Assembly: GCF_034137685.1 (NCBI RefSeq)
Contig: NZ_CP139418.1
Span: forward strand, 1,639,001-1,703,000
Length of the DNA: 64,000 bases
Direction of reading: 5' to 3'
Origin: Streptococcus sp. S1
GTDB taxonomy: Bacteria; Bacillota; Bacilli; Lactobacillales; Streptococcaceae
Shown here piece by piece: positions 1-9,387 of this stretch. The notes under the pieces were generated by a model. The model saw nothing but the letters and a program-made list of their open reading frames with translations. It was not told the origin of the DNA and did no database searches. Positions within the stretch are counted from its first letter, which is position 1, and each line of letters starts with the position of its first letter. The position numbers and the translations under genes are program-made.

Positions 1-114
1 AAGACTAAGTTGATTCGCTATGAGTTAAATAACCAGATCCATACCAGTCTCTGGCGGCGTCATGAACACTGGCAAAAGGTCTTTCACCAAATTACCAGTA
101 AACAAGAAAAATAG
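1..114 (+). CDS. 3' end of an unidentified gene (partial)
   Basis: An open frame runs from the window edge and ends with TAG at 112-114, giving the last 37 residues of a basic protein (it ends ...ITSKQEK). An intrinsic terminator follows on the same strand at 147-178, which supports this as a genuine gene end. The fragment is rich in Lys, Arg, His and Gln and looks helical. I do not recognise the family; the rest of the gene is outside the window. It converges on the signal peptidase-like gene. Confidence 0.6.
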   Translation, partial: KTKLIRYELNNQIHTSLWRRHEHWQKVFHQITSKQEK

Positions 115-146
115 AACTCTTTACCTCAATCCAACCAGAATAAAAG

Positions 147-178
147 CTACTGCAATTCCTTTCTGCAGTAGTTTTTTT
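147..178 (+). terminator. Intrinsic terminator of the partial gene at 1-114
   Basis: A perfect 8-bp stem, CTACTGCA with TGCAGTAG, around a 9-nt loop is followed by seven T residues on the plus strand. Confidence 0.85.
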
Positions 179-182
179 GTAA

Positions 183-206
183 GAAAAAATAGCCTTTCGG
201 CTATTC
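183..206 (-). terminator. Terminator overlapping the stop codon of the signal peptidase-like gene
   Basis: On the minus strand AATAGCC-GAAA-GGCTATT (188-205) is a 7-bp stem with a GAAA tetraloop followed by a T run. The stem includes the TAG stop codon at 201-203. Confidence 0.8.
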
Positions 207-761
207 TTCTACTTTTATAAATCCAAATTTATTGAGAGGATAGAGACGCAGATTCACGACTCCTTCGATCTGATTTTTATGGATATAACCAAACTCACGG
301 CTATCTTCTGTATCTCCACGGTTATCATTTAAGACTAGATAAGTATCGGATGGTACACGACCAGCCTTGGTCCCTTTTAACTCTGATAAGAAGAAATCAT
401 CCGTATAATACCCATTACTCGTAGGTGCAGCTAGATGTTTGTTCAGCATTTTATTCAGGTAAGGTTCTGGTGTTGCCTGTCCATTCAAATAGAGGACGTC
501 ATCTACGTAGCTGACTTCATCGTTTTCTTTAGCAATGACACGTCCAAGGTATTCTTTTCCACCGACCTTGTATAAGACCAAGTCACTGCGATCTACCTGA
601 GCATTTCTAGTCGCTACCACAAGATCTCCAGTTTTCACAGAAGCATTGGCCATTTTATCATTGATACTAAATGGATGAAATACAAAAATTCGAAGCAAAA
701 TCAGTGCCAAAACCAGTACACCGACAATGATGACATTTCTAATTAAATCTCTCCTTGGCAT
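201..761 (-). CDS. lepB: Signal peptidase I family protein lacking catalytic residues
   Basis: This 186-residue protein has one N-terminal membrane segment (about residues 8-27) and the overall layout of type I signal peptidases. The C-terminal box is well preserved (NDNRGDTEDSREFG at about residues 144-157). The catalytic boxes are not. Where active enzymes have the SMxPT serine box, this protein reads NDKMANASVK (residues 34-43). Where they have the general-base lysine in KRVIG, it reads YLGRVIA, with Gly73. From memory, the SipA protein of the S. pyogenes pilus locus similarly has Asp and Gly at these places and acts as a pilus-assembly chaperone rather than a protease; a comparable non-proteolytic role here is inference. 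It lies downstream of pyk behind its own promoter. Automated pipelines would call it LepB. Confidence 0.85.
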   Translation of the reverse strand: MPRRDLIRNVIIVGVLVLALILLRIFVFHPFSINDKMANASVKTGDLVVATRNAQVDRSDLVLYKVGGKEYLGRVIAKENDEVSYVDDVLYLNGQATPEPYLNKMLNKHLAAPTSNGYYTDDFFLSELKGTKAGRVPSDTYLVLNDNRGDTEDSREFGYIHKNQIEGVVNLRLYPLNKFGFIKVEE

Positions 762-785
762 GTATGTCTCCCTTCCTTTTTATTT

Positions 786-791
786 ATTATA
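786..791 (-). promoter_or_regulatory. Extended -10 promoter of the signal peptidase-like gene
   Basis: On the minus strand TGG-TATAAT is a perfect extended -10 element 25 nt upstream of the start codon. The -35 region is poor. It lies just after the pyk terminator, so this gene can be expressed independently of pfkA-pyk. Confidence 0.7.
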
Positions 792-858
792 CCATGTTTT
801 TGATCTTTAAAAAAGAGAAAGTAAGCATTAGTGAGAATTCTTATCAACACAAACCAGA

Positions 859-906
859 AGAAAAAGAAAAACCTCGCGGTCAATCCTTTCGGACCAACCA
901 GCAAGG
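859..906 (-). terminator. Terminator of the pfkA-pyk operon
   Basis: On the minus strand a long hairpin (CCTTGC..GCGAGG outer stem, GGTTGGTCC-GAAA-GGATTGACC inner stem with wobble pairs) is followed by a T-rich tract. It begins 21 nt after the pyk stop codon. Confidence 0.8.
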
Positions 907-926
907 CTTTCAGATCAAATTGTCTA

Positions 927-2432
927 TTAACGTACTGTACGGATACGCATTGTGTTAGTACGAACAGCTTCTCCAAGTGGCACACCTGCAACGATAACGA
1001 TATCGTCACCAGATTGTACAAGACCTGCTTCAACTGCTTTACGTTCAGCAATTTCAAACATGTCATCAGTTGATGATGGAGCTTCTGTCAACATTGGGAT
1101 AACACCCCAGTTCAACATCAATCCACGTTCTGTTAATTCGTCAAATGTCAATGCCAAGATATCAGCATTTGGACGGTATTTAGAAATCAAACGTGCTGTG
1201 TGACCAGTCTTAGTAAGAGTTACAACCAATTTGATGTCCATTGAGTTTGTAGCATCTTTAACTGCTGAAGCCATAACTTCTGTCTTAGAGTTACGTTCAA
1301 ATGAATCTGAGTTCAAACGTCCGTATTCGTTAAGAAGAGTTTGAGCGTTCTTATCGATTGTAGCCATTGTTGTAACTGACTCAAGTGGGTATTTACCATT
1401 TGCAGACTCACCTGAAAGCATTGTAGCGTCAGTTCCGTCGATAACAGCGTTGAATACGTCTGATACTTCTGAACGAGTTGCACGTGGTTTTTCAGTCATT
1501 GTTTCAAGCATGTTTGTTGCAGTGATAACAACTTTACCAGCAGCGTTTACTTTAGTGATGATCATTTTTTGGTAAACTGGAACCATTTCAAATGGCACTT
1601 CGATACCCATGTCACCACGAGCAATCATGATACCATCAGCAGCTTCAATGATTTCGTCCAAGTTATCGATACCTTGTTGGTTTTCGATCTTCGCAAACAA
1701 TTGAACGTGACCGTTACCAGTTTCTTCACAGATTGCACGAACTTCATTTACGTCTTTTGCAGTACGTACGAATGAGATCGCGATGAAGTTGATACCTTGT
1801 TCAAGACCGAAGCGGATATCAGCGTTATCACGTTCAGCAAGAGCAGGGAAAGGAATTTTAGTGTTAGGGATGTTGACACCTTTTTGTTTAGCGATGATAC
1901 CATCGTTTTCAACTTCAACGACAAATTCACGTTTTGCAGCGTCTTTTTCTACAACGCGAAGACCCAATTTACCATCGTCAACCAATACTTGGTGTCCAAC
2001 TTCAACGTCATCAAAGATGTCAAGTCCACCAGCAACATTCAAAGCAATCACTTCACGAGTAGATTTGATTCCTTGTTTAGTTGCAACACGGATTTTTTCA
2101 CCAGTTTTGTATGAATACTCTTTAGCTTCACCTTCGAACAATTCAGTACGGATTTCTGGTCCTTTAGTATCAAGAAGGAAACCAACTTTTTTACCTGCAA
2201 GTTTTTCTGCAAGTTTAACAGTTGCCATACGTTCACCTTGTTCTTGGTGGTCACCGTGTGAGAAGTTGAAACGGAAAGTGTTAGCTCCTGCTTCAATTAA
2301 TTTAGCAATGTTTTTAGCTGAAGCTTCAACGTCAAGTTTTTCACCCCAGTATCCATCTTCACCAAATTTTTTACCACCACGGATTTCTACCGCAGGACCC
2401 AAAGTTGCAACGATTTTTACACGTTTGTTCAT
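927..2432 (-). CDS. pyk: Pyruvate kinase
   Basis: This 501-residue enzyme converts phosphoenolpyruvate and ADP to pyruvate and ATP, the last step of glycolysis. Visible family motifs include the substrate loop TKGPEIRT, the metal-binding region ARGDMGIEVP, and the ATNMLETM / PRATRSEVSD segment around the active site. The length is typical for streptococci, which lack the extra C-terminal PEP-utiliser domain of Bacillus. The ATG at 2430-2432 follows a good ribosome site (AAGGAGT). It lies 69 nt downstream of pfkA on the same strand, the usual streptococcal pfkA-pyk operon that links the first committed and last ATP-yielding steps of glycolysis. A strong terminator follows. Confidence 0.98.
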   Translation of the reverse strand: MNKRVKIVATLGPAVEIRGGKKFGEDGYWGEKLDVEASAKNIAKLIEAGANTFRFNFSHGDHQEQGERMATVKLAEKLAGKKVGFLLDTKGPEIRTELFEGEAKEYSYKTGEKIRVATKQGIKSTREVIALNVAGGLDIFDDVEVGHQVLVDDGKLGLRVVEKDAAKREFVVEVENDGIIAKQKGVNIPNTKIPFPALAERDNADIRFGLEQGINFIAISFVRTAKDVNEVRAICEETGNGHVQLFAKIENQQGIDNLDEIIEAADGIMIARGDMGIEVPFEMVPVYQKMIITKVNAAGKVVITATNMLETMTEKPRATRSEVSDVFNAVIDGTDATMLSGESANGKYPLESVTTMATIDKNAQTLLNEYGRLNSDSFERNSKTEVMASAVKDATNSMDIKLVVTLTKTGHTARLISKYRPNADILALTFDELTERGLMLNWGVIPMLTEAPSSTDDMFEIAERKAVEAGLVQSGDDIVIVAGVPLGEAVRTNTMRIRTVR

Positions 2433-2501
2433 GATATATATGACTCCTTTTTAAATATATCTGTCTTTTTAAGACAAGGTTAACGAATTTATAAAATACA
2501 A

Positions 2502-3539
<1,038 letters not shown>

Positions 3540-3553
3540 TTACATTCTAAGTA

Positions 3554-3559
3554 ATTATA
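3554..3559 (-). promoter_or_regulatory. Extended -10 promoter of pfkA-pyk
   Basis: On the minus strand TGT-TATAAT forms a perfect extended -10 element 38 nt upstream of the pfkA start; no good -35 box is visible at 17 nt. Confidence 0.75.
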
Positions 3560-3598
3560 ACACAAAGAAGACTAAAATTCTCGTATTTTTCGCAGTTT

Positions 3599-6500
3599 TT
3601 ACCGATAAATCGTTTTCATAACGAGATTCTTTAGTTCATCTTCCAATTCTTTGTTTTTCTGGACTGTATAGCCCTTCAATTGAAGAGTTTTTTTCTCGTC
3701 TTCATAGCGTAATATCACAGGATATGGGCCCGGATATTTTTTCAAGATAGAAAGAATCGTTTTATCCTGACGATGATCGAGCAACTGGATCCAGAACTTT
3801 TCATTGGTTGCCAGTTGTGCCTCTGCTAGAATCATCTGCAAGCGCCCATCACGCTCTTGTATTTTCCCTGTCAAGTAATAAAAGCCACCTTCTTTTATCA
3901 AGGAGGAAAATCGATTGTAGGTTTCAGGGAAAAGGGTCACATCCAATTTTTTCTTGGTATCACTGACTTGTAAGAAAGCCATGAGATCGCCCGACTTGGT
4001 TCGAATGGTTCGAATGTTTTGTACCTCAATGAGAATGCGTGCCTGCTCTCCTTGAACTAATTGTGAAATTGGTTGGATCTCGTAGGGACTCGTTTGACCA
4101 ATCGCAACCAATGGGTGAGTACTGAGCCCGATCCCAATAATGGCCTCTTCCTTCTCATATTTTTCAGCCTGGCTAAAGTCTTCCGCTTCTGTCCAGGAAT
4201 AGTTAGAATCCCCAAACAAACTTCCTAGCTCATCAGCAAAGACAAACAAATTCGGTAAATTGTGAAGCACCTTGCGCCTATTTTTTTCAAAAATGTCGAA
4301 TAATCCAAGCTCCACTAAAGGTGTTAACAAAGGCAATTTATGATACTGATTGGGGAGTCGTAAAATGAAATCTTCGACACTTTCAAAGGGACGATTATCA
4401 ATGATCCAATACGCTAAATCTCTTGGGAGTCCCTTGATATTTTTCATTCCCCGGTAGATTTTTCGATCCTGGAACTTATCTCTGTAAGGGATGGTATTGA
4501 TGGATAATGGCGCGACTTTAAAATCAAACTGGAGAGCATCTGCCAGATAATCGCTGCTCGAATAATTGAGCATGACATCAAAGAAAACATCTGGATAATG
4601 GACCTTGAAATAGGCCATCTGAAAGGCCAAGGCAGAATAGGCATAGGCATGGGAACGGTTAAACCCATAGCCTGCGAATTTTTCCATGATTGCAAAGACC
4701 TCTTTGGCTTTTTCTTCCGTATGACCAAGTTTAAGCGCACCTGCGACAAAATCGTCTTCCATCTTATGCATTTCAGCCGCATTTTTTTTGCCCATGGCCC
4801 GACGTAAAATATCGGCTTTCCCTAGACTAAAGCCTGCAAAACGCTGGGCAACCTGCATGACCTGCTCTTGGTAGAGCATGATCCCATAAGTAGGCCTTAA
4901 TATTTCTTCAATAGCTGGATCCAAAATCTCAACTTTTTCCTGGCCGTGCTTTCTTTTGACAAAATTATCAATGTAATCACTAGCGCCTGGACGATTGAGA
5001 GAGGTGGTCGCTACCACTTCTTCGAAATGATTGGGTCTCACACGTCTCAAGAGGCGAATGGCTCCAGCCTGTTCGAATTGGAAAATCCCCTTGGTATCCC
5101 CAGCAGCAAACAAGGCTAAGGTTTCTGGATCTTCTAAATCAATGGCTTCAATCACGATCTCTTCTTGGTACTTTTCATAGACGGCTTCCTTCATTTTCTG
5201 AACAAAGGTTAAATTTCGCAGACCCAAAAAGTCCATCTTCAACAGACCATTAGCTTCAACCGCATGGGCATCATACTGAGTGACAAACATATCTTCACCG
5301 TACTTGAGAGGAATGTGATCCGTCAAATCCTGGTCACTCATCACAACCCCAGCCGCGTGGATAGATGTCTGTCTTGGTTGGCCTTCAATTCTTTTAGCAA
5401 TTTCAAAGCCACGCTCAAATTCTGCTCGGCTATGAATCACTTGTCGAAAAGCTAGATTCTGTTCATAAGCTGTCGTCAGTGTATCCCTAAACCCAATCCG
5501 CTTGGTAATGGAGGTCAATTCGTACTCTGGTACCCCAAAACGTTTAAAGACATCTCGAATGGCTTGTTTGGCCCCAAAGGTTGAAAAGGTCACGATCTGA
5601 GCTGCATGGTAACTCCCGTAACGGTCTCGCACATAGCGGATAAATTCTGGACGATAGATATCAGGAATATCAATATCAATATCCGGCATGGTGTAGCGCT
5701 CCACATTTAAAAAGCGCTCAAAGAGGAGGTTCTTCTCCACAGGATCAATACCTGTAATTCCTAGGGCATAGGCTACCAGTGAGCCTACAGCAGACCCACG
5801 TCCCATTCCCATATAATAGCCTTGACTCCGTCCGAAACGAAGAAGGTCCCAGACAATCAAGAAATAATCATCAAAGCCCATTTGGTGAATAATGTCTAAT
5901 TCATGCTCCAGACGTTCTTGATAGACCGGACTGGTCAAGTTCTTTCGAAGGAGACCCGCTTGAGCTAATTCTTTCAGTTCCTCAACAGCTGGTTTCTGGG
6001 GATTGAAGCGAGGCAATTTCAACTGGGTGTCAATATCATATTGAATCCCTTGGACAAGTTTTTCCAGATTTGTGATGGCTTGCGGAAATCGCTCTGCAAA
6101 ATCATTCTTTAAATCCTGAGGAGTTTTTAGAACTGTTGTAGGATCAATTTGCCCTGTTTCTGTCAAGCTTTGATTGTCCTTGATGGCTGCCAGCATCTGC
6201 ATGGCTTCCACATCCCCAGCCTCAAAAAAACGTACAGTATGAAGAGGGAGCACAGGGGGGCTAAACTCTTGGACCGGCGTATCCGCAAAAACTCCGATGA
6301 AGTAATCTAGACCAAGCGGCAAGTCTCTACTAGCAAAAGGAGCTGGGACAATAACTGCTACTCCTTCTGTTAGGTGCTTCACATCCTCCCAATTGTTTTT
6401 CCCCATCATTTTGACGGTCGACATCTTCATCAGATTCTGGTAGCCCTTCGTTGTCAAGGCCATCATCCGAAACGGAATTGTTTCATTGTCTACTTCTAGT

Positions 6501-6700
6501 CCAATTTCTATACCGACCAAGGGTCTGAGGTTGTGGGCCTGACAGGCTTCGATAAATTCATAGGCACCATACAAATTATCTACATCCATGATTCCCAATG
6601 CGCCATACCCCATACTTTTAGCCACTTGGACATAGTCTTTTATGGTCACAAGGCTTTCCATAAAGGTATAGACTGATTTGGTATCTAGCTGTACAATCAC
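3599..6700 (-). CDS. dnaE: DNA polymerase III alpha subunit DnaE
   Basis: A 1033-residue replicative polymerase of the DnaE type, which in Firmicutes works beside PolC to extend RNA primers, chiefly on the lagging strand. The N-terminal PHP domain (about residues 1-200), the polymerase palm with catalytic PDIDIDI (about residue 330) and the fingers region (RPGASDYI, AYSALAFQMAYFK) are visible, followed by helix-hairpin-helix and OB-fold segments near the C-terminus. The start is GTG at 6698-6700 behind a strong GGGAGG site with no in-frame ATG close by. The gene lies between the tRNA-Ser/tmRNA terminator and the pfkA promoter; no convincing promoter of its own was seen. Confidence 0.96.
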   Translation of the reverse strand: MIVQLDTKSVYTFMESLVTIKDYVQVAKSMGYGALGIMDVDNLYGAYEFIEACQAHNLRPLVGIEIGLEVDNETIPFRMMALTTKGYQNLMKMSTVKMMGKNNWEDVKHLTEGVAVIVPAPFASRDLPLGLDYFIGVFADTPVQEFSPPVLPLHTVRFFEAGDVEAMQMLAAIKDNQSLTETGQIDPTTVLKTPQDLKNDFAERFPQAITNLEKLVQGIQYDIDTQLKLPRFNPQKPAVEELKELAQAGLLRKNLTSPVYQERLEHELDIIHQMGFDDYFLIVWDLLRFGRSQGYYMGMGRGSAVGSLVAYALGITGIDPVEKNLLFERFLNVERYTMPDIDIDIPDIYRPEFIRYVRDRYGSYHAAQIVTFSTFGAKQAIRDVFKRFGVPEYELTSITKRIGFRDTLTTAYEQNLAFRQVIHSRAEFERGFEIAKRIEGQPRQTSIHAAGVVMSDQDLTDHIPLKYGEDMFVTQYDAHAVEANGLLKMDFLGLRNLTFVQKMKEAVYEKYQEEIVIEAIDLEDPETLALFAAGDTKGIFQFEQAGAIRLLRRVRPNHFEEVVATTSLNRPGASDYIDNFVKRKHGQEKVEILDPAIEEILRPTYGIMLYQEQVMQVAQRFAGFSLGKADILRRAMGKKNAAEMHKMEDDFVAGALKLGHTEEKAKEVFAIMEKFAGYGFNRSHAYAYSALAFQMAYFKVHYPDVFFDVMLNYSSSDYLADALQFDFKVAPLSINTIPYRDKFQDRKIYRGMKNIKGLPRDLAYWIIDNRPFESVEDFILRLPNQYHKLPLLTPLVELGLFDIFEKNRRKVLHNLPNLFVFADELGSLFGDSNYSWTEAEDFSQAEKYEKEEAIIGIGLSTHPLVAIGQTSPYEIQPISQLVQGEQARILIEVQNIRTIRTKSGDLMAFLQVSDTKKKLDVTLFPETYNRFSSLIKEGGFYYLTGKIQERDGRLQMILAEAQLATNEKFWIQLLDHRQDKTILSILKKYPGPYPVILRYEDEKKTLQLKGYTVQKNKELEDELKNLVMKTIYR

Positions 6701-6744
6701 TTTTTTTCCTCCCTCGCTTGTCTATTTTTGGAACTCTTTTTTGT

Positions 6745-6775
6745 ACAAAAAAACACCACTGCTACACAATGATGT
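6745..6775 (-). terminator. Terminator of the tmRNA / tRNA-Ser transcript
   Basis: On the minus strand ACATCATTG-TGTAG-CAGTGGTGT forms a 9-bp stem with two wobble pairs, followed by seven T residues. It starts 9 nt after the tRNA end. Confidence 0.8.
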
Positions 6776-6783
6776 CTCAACAA

Positions 6784-6871
6784 CGGAAGACATGGGATTC
6801 GAACCCACGCACGCTTTTACACGCCTACCGCGTTTCCAACACGGCCTCTTAAGCCTCTTGAGTAATCTTCC
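6784..6871 (-). tRNA. tRNA-Ser (anticodon GGA)
   Basis: The minus strand folds into a complete class II tRNA of 88 nt. The acceptor pairs GGAAGAT with GTCTTCC, the anticodon stem-loop is CCGTG-TTGGAAA-CGCGG with anticodon GGA, and there is a long variable arm as in all serine tRNAs. The T loop is TTCGAAT and the discriminator base is G. CCA is not encoded. It lies 14 nt downstream of tmRNA with no terminator between, so it is probably processed from the same precursor. Confidence 0.96.
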
Positions 6872-6885
6872 ATGAATAAAAAATA

Positions 6886-7231
6886 TGGAGCCGGTGGGAG
6901 TCGAACCCACGTCCAAACACCTGCCAGCATATTTGTCTACAACCATAGGTTATGTCTTCTTTTAACAGATACACGACACATAACTCAAGCCCTGTATCTG
7001 CGAGTCTATCAATCTCTTATCTAACTCCTAGACAAAGTTAGATCGTATCTCGCTAAAATAAAGACCTGTCATCAAACACGAGCGATTCGAATCGGGTCAC
7101 GCCTGCTGGTGTTTAGGCAGCTAAAGCGTAAGAATTATTATTTTTTGCAGTTATATTTAACTGGCGTTTTACATCCGCTAGATGAGTTGCAAAATATACC
7201 TCATAATGCCTGTCGAATCCGTAACGACCCC
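6886..7231 (-). ncRNA. ssrA: Transfer-messenger RNA (tmRNA, SsrA)
   Basis: tmRNA rescues stalled ribosomes and tags their products for proteolysis. The minus strand begins GGGGTCGTTACGG, contains the tRNA-like 3' end GGTTCGACTCC and ends with CGGCTCCA, with CCA encoded. The tag reading frame is at 7113-7148 and reads A-K-N-N-N-S-Y-A-L-A-A-stop, starting from the GCA resume codon. This resembles the AKNNTSYALAA I recall for mitis/sanguinis-group streptococci, with one difference. Downstream pseudoknot regions show inverted repeats. It has its own promoter and is followed at once by tRNA-Ser. Confidence 0.97.
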
Positions 7232-7246
7232 AAAACGAATACAATT

Positions 7247-7275
7247 AGTATATCAAAATCTAGCTAAAAATGCAA
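7247..7275 (-). promoter_or_regulatory. Promoter of tmRNA
   Basis: On the minus strand TTGCAT (7270-7275), a 17-nt spacer and TATACT (7247-7252) preceded by TGA. The predicted start is some nucleotides upstream of mature tmRNA, consistent with 5' trimming by RNase P. Confidence 0.8.
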
Positions 7276-7277
7276 AA

Positions 7278-7325
7278 GAAAAATTGAACAAGAAGGCTTC
7301 CACTGGGAAGCTCCTTGCTCAATTT
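7278..7325 (-). terminator. Terminator of the ABC transporter operon
   Basis: On the minus strand an imperfect stem of about 19 bp (AATTGAGCAAG..CTTGTTCAATT outside AGCTTCC-CAGT-GGAAGC) is followed by a T-rich tract just downstream of the permease stop. Confidence 0.8.
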
Positions 7326-7332
7326 GCTGTTA

Positions 7333-8127
7333 TTATTGAAGATTCAACTTGTACTTGCTGATATAGTGAATGGTGAAGTACATAGAAACAATCTTAATGA
7401 CTTCATAAATGAGACCTGGAATGAAGTTTGCTCCAAATTCATCAATATTTCCATAAACCAATGCATACACGACAGCATATGAATCTTTAAATGGATTGAC
7501 TGCTGTACCAATGATACTTAAAACAAGGCACAAGAGAAAACCAAACAAAATAGCCTTAAATCCACGACGATTTTGGAACAGTTGACCAAGTGCGATCGAT
7601 ACATAAAATAATAAGATTCCGGAAGCTGTGGTAAAAATCCACCAGATGATCATCCAATAAGCAATAGAATGACTAAAAGCCTTAGAAATAATACTAAATA
7701 CAGGAGAGAGATCTTGTCCAATGACAGCGCCCATCACAATAATTGTAATAAAACCACTCAAAAATAGAAGGAATAGGCAGTAAAGACTCGCTACTAAAGC
7801 TCCCACAAATTTAGACAAAATGATCGCATGTGGGCTAGCTGGAAGGGTCCAAGTCAAGTAACCTTCACGTCCGTATAAGTTGGAATAGAAACGACGGATA
7901 ATAATATAATAGTTGCTCAGATAAAGACCGATGACTCCTCCAAAAATGAGAATCCCAAGAGTCCCCGTAATCATTTGCATACTATTGGTTTCCATATTCA
8001 CAAAACCGTTTGTAGCACTTCCACCGATAACACCTGTAATCACTGACAAACCTAGTGCGATCAAAGTAATCAAAAGATACCATTTACTTGTTGACTTAAA
8101 TTCGTATTTTAATAATTTACCAAACAT
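7333..8127 (-). CDS. ABC transporter permease (six membrane segments)
   Basis: A 264-residue integral membrane protein with about six hydrophobic segments (around residues 17-37, 53-75, 105-135, 155-180, 190-212 and 235-255). It begins with the KLLKYEFKS type of N-terminus seen in ABC-2-like permeases of multidrug or bacitracin-type exporters. It has no nucleotide-binding motifs and would pair with the ATPase encoded 9 nt upstream. The substrate is unknown. A large central polar segment contains RRFYSNLYGREGYLTWTLP, a motif I associate with YtrC/YtrD-like permeases; that assignment is tentative. No GntR regulator, often found with that family, lies beside it. Confidence 0.85.
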   Translation of the reverse strand: MFGKLLKYEFKSTSKWYLLITLIALGLSVITGVIGGSATNGFVNMETNSMQMITGTLGILIFGGVIGLYLSNYYIIIRRFYSNLYGREGYLTWTLPASPHAIILSKFVGALVASLYCLFLLFLSGFITIIVMGAVIGQDLSPVFSIISKAFSHSIAYWMIIWWIFTTASGILLFYVSIALGQLFQNRRGFKAILFGFLLCLVLSIIGTAVNPFKDSYAVVYALVYGNIDEFGANFIPGLIYEVIKIVSMYFTIHYISKYKLNLQ

Positions 8128-8136
8128 GAGGTCCTC

Positions 8137-8844
8137 CTAATAAACACGGAATTGATCACGGAAGATTTCATCGATAGATTTTCCGTGTTGATTGCGCAAA
8201 ACAGTCGTATTTTCATGCAAGAGAATTCTTCCTTGGTTGATGAAAATAGCTTCATCCAAAACTTGCTCAATATCCGCAATCAGGTGAGTAGAAATCAAGA
8301 CAGAAGAGTTTGGACGTCTGTTTTGAATGATGGTCCGCAAAATATAATCACGTGCTGCTGGATCAACCCCACCGATTGGCTCATCAAGAACATACAAGTC
8401 AGCTTCACGACTCATCACCAAAATCAATTGCACTTTTTCCTTATTCCCTTTTGAAAGGCTGTTCAATTTTTGATTTGGCTGCAAATGCAAATCGTTGAGC
8501 AATTGGTAAGCGCGTTGGACATTAAAATCTGAATAAAAATCTTGGAAATAGCGAATTGCATCGATAATTTTCATATTTTCATTCAGATAGGTTGTATCTG
8601 GCAAATAGGAAACCACTTTTTTAGAAGCTGGGGATGGTAATTGCCCATGAATATAGATATTCCCAAGGCTTGGTTGCAACAAACCATTAATCAATTTAAT
8701 GATGGTTGTTTTCCCACTACCATTGGGACCCAAAAGGCCAATAATGCGGCCAGGTTGGATGTTCAAACTAACATCCATGAGAGCAACTTCATGCCCATAA
8801 TTCTTTGTCACATGGTCCAAGTAGACCAAAGGATACTGATTCAT
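8137..8844 (-). CDS. ABC transporter ATP-binding protein
   Basis: A 235-residue ATPase of a two-gene ABC exporter. Walker A is GPNGSGKTT (about residues 38-46), the signature is a degenerate LSKGNKEK (about 130-137), Walker B is LYVLDEP (about 150-156), and the H-loop STHL follows. The signature LSKGN in place of LSGGQ is typical of the YtrB-like and lantibiotic-type exporter subfamily. It is translated together with the downstream permease (9-nt gap) from a well-formed promoter. A role in export or envelope-stress defence is inference. Confidence 0.9.
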   Translation of the reverse strand: MNQYPLVYLDHVTKNYGHEVALMDVSLNIQPGRIIGLLGPNGSGKTTIIKLINGLLQPSLGNIYIHGQLPSPASKKVVSYLPDTTYLNENMKIIDAIRYFQDFYSDFNVQRAYQLLNDLHLQPNQKLNSLSKGNKEKVQLILVMSREADLYVLDEPIGGVDPAARDYILRTIIQNRRPNSSVLISTHLIADIEQVLDEAIFINQGRILLHENTTVLRNQHGKSIDEIFRDQFRVY

Positions 8845-8873
8845 GTAAATCTCCTTTATTTTCTATTTATGCT

Positions 8874-8902
8874 ATTATACCTTGTCCCCTTGATGATTGC
8901 AA
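8874..8902 (-). promoter_or_regulatory. Promoter of the ABC transporter operon
   Basis: On the minus strand TTGCAA (8897-8902), exactly 17 nt, and TATAAT (8874-8879). The start codon lies 29 nt downstream behind an AAGGAG site. Confidence 0.8.
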
Positions 8903-8961
8903 CTTTATCTGAAAATTTGCTAAGAATTTGTAAATGGTTGTTCAAAAAAATAGGGATAGAC

Positions 8962-8996
8962 AAATCGGAGGTTAGGAAAGCCCTAACCTCCGATTT
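8962..8996 (-). terminator. 15-bp hairpin terminator after the DUF59 gene
   Basis: AAATCGGAGGTTAGG pairs perfectly with CCTAACCTCCGATTT around a 5-nt loop. It sits 20 nt after the DUF59 stop. The T tract on the minus strand is modest, but the stem is very strong and may work in both directions. Confidence 0.75.
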
Positions 8997-9015
8997 ATTT
9001 TGATGCATAGAATGT

Positions 9016-9345
9016 TTAACTAATTCCAAGTGCGATCCGTGCATAACGGCTCATCTTTTCAACCGTCCAAGCAGGGTACCAGACTAACTTCACATCCACT
9101 GATGTCACTTCTTCTACTTCTGCTAAAACATCATGAATCTGATCTGTCAGAAGATCTGCTAATGGACATCCCATGGTCGTTAGGGTCATATCAATGATGG
9201 TTGCTCCAGTTTCACCGTCAAAATGGATCTCGTAGACAAGACCTAAATTGACAATGTCAATCCCAAGCTCAGGATCGATTACCTCTTCCAAAGCATTTAA
9301 GATTTTATTTTTAATTGCTTCAATTTGCTCAGTTGTATATGCCAT
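9016..9345 (-). CDS. DUF59 / MIP18-family Fe-S cluster assembly factor
   Basis: A 109-residue cytosolic protein of the DUF59 (MIP18, PaaD/SufT-like) family, associated with maturation of iron-sulfur proteins. The hallmark segments are present: DPELGIDIVNLGLVY (residues 24-38), TLTTMGCP with the conserved cysteine (about residue 60), and a C-terminal VWYPAW (about 88-93). The length is typical of stand-alone members. The ATG follows a GGAAG site. It is downstream of rpoD on the same strand, but the rpoD terminator intervenes; no clear promoter was found in the 100-nt gap. No suf genes are nearby, so the client is unknown. Confidence 0.9.
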   Translation of the reverse strand: MAYTTEQIEAIKNKILNALEEVIDPELGIDIVNLGLVYEIHFDGETGATIIDMTLTTMGCPLADLLTDQIHDVLAEVEEVTSVDVKLVWYPAWTVEKMSRYARIALGIS

Positions 9346-9387
9346 ATGACTTCCTTTTTTGCTATTTTACTCTCGATAGAATTTCTT

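Noticed and set aside
1783..2454. A 223-codon plus-strand frame antisense to pyk
   Set aside because: Shadow of a highly expressed gene with biased codons; no ribosome site, family or promoter.
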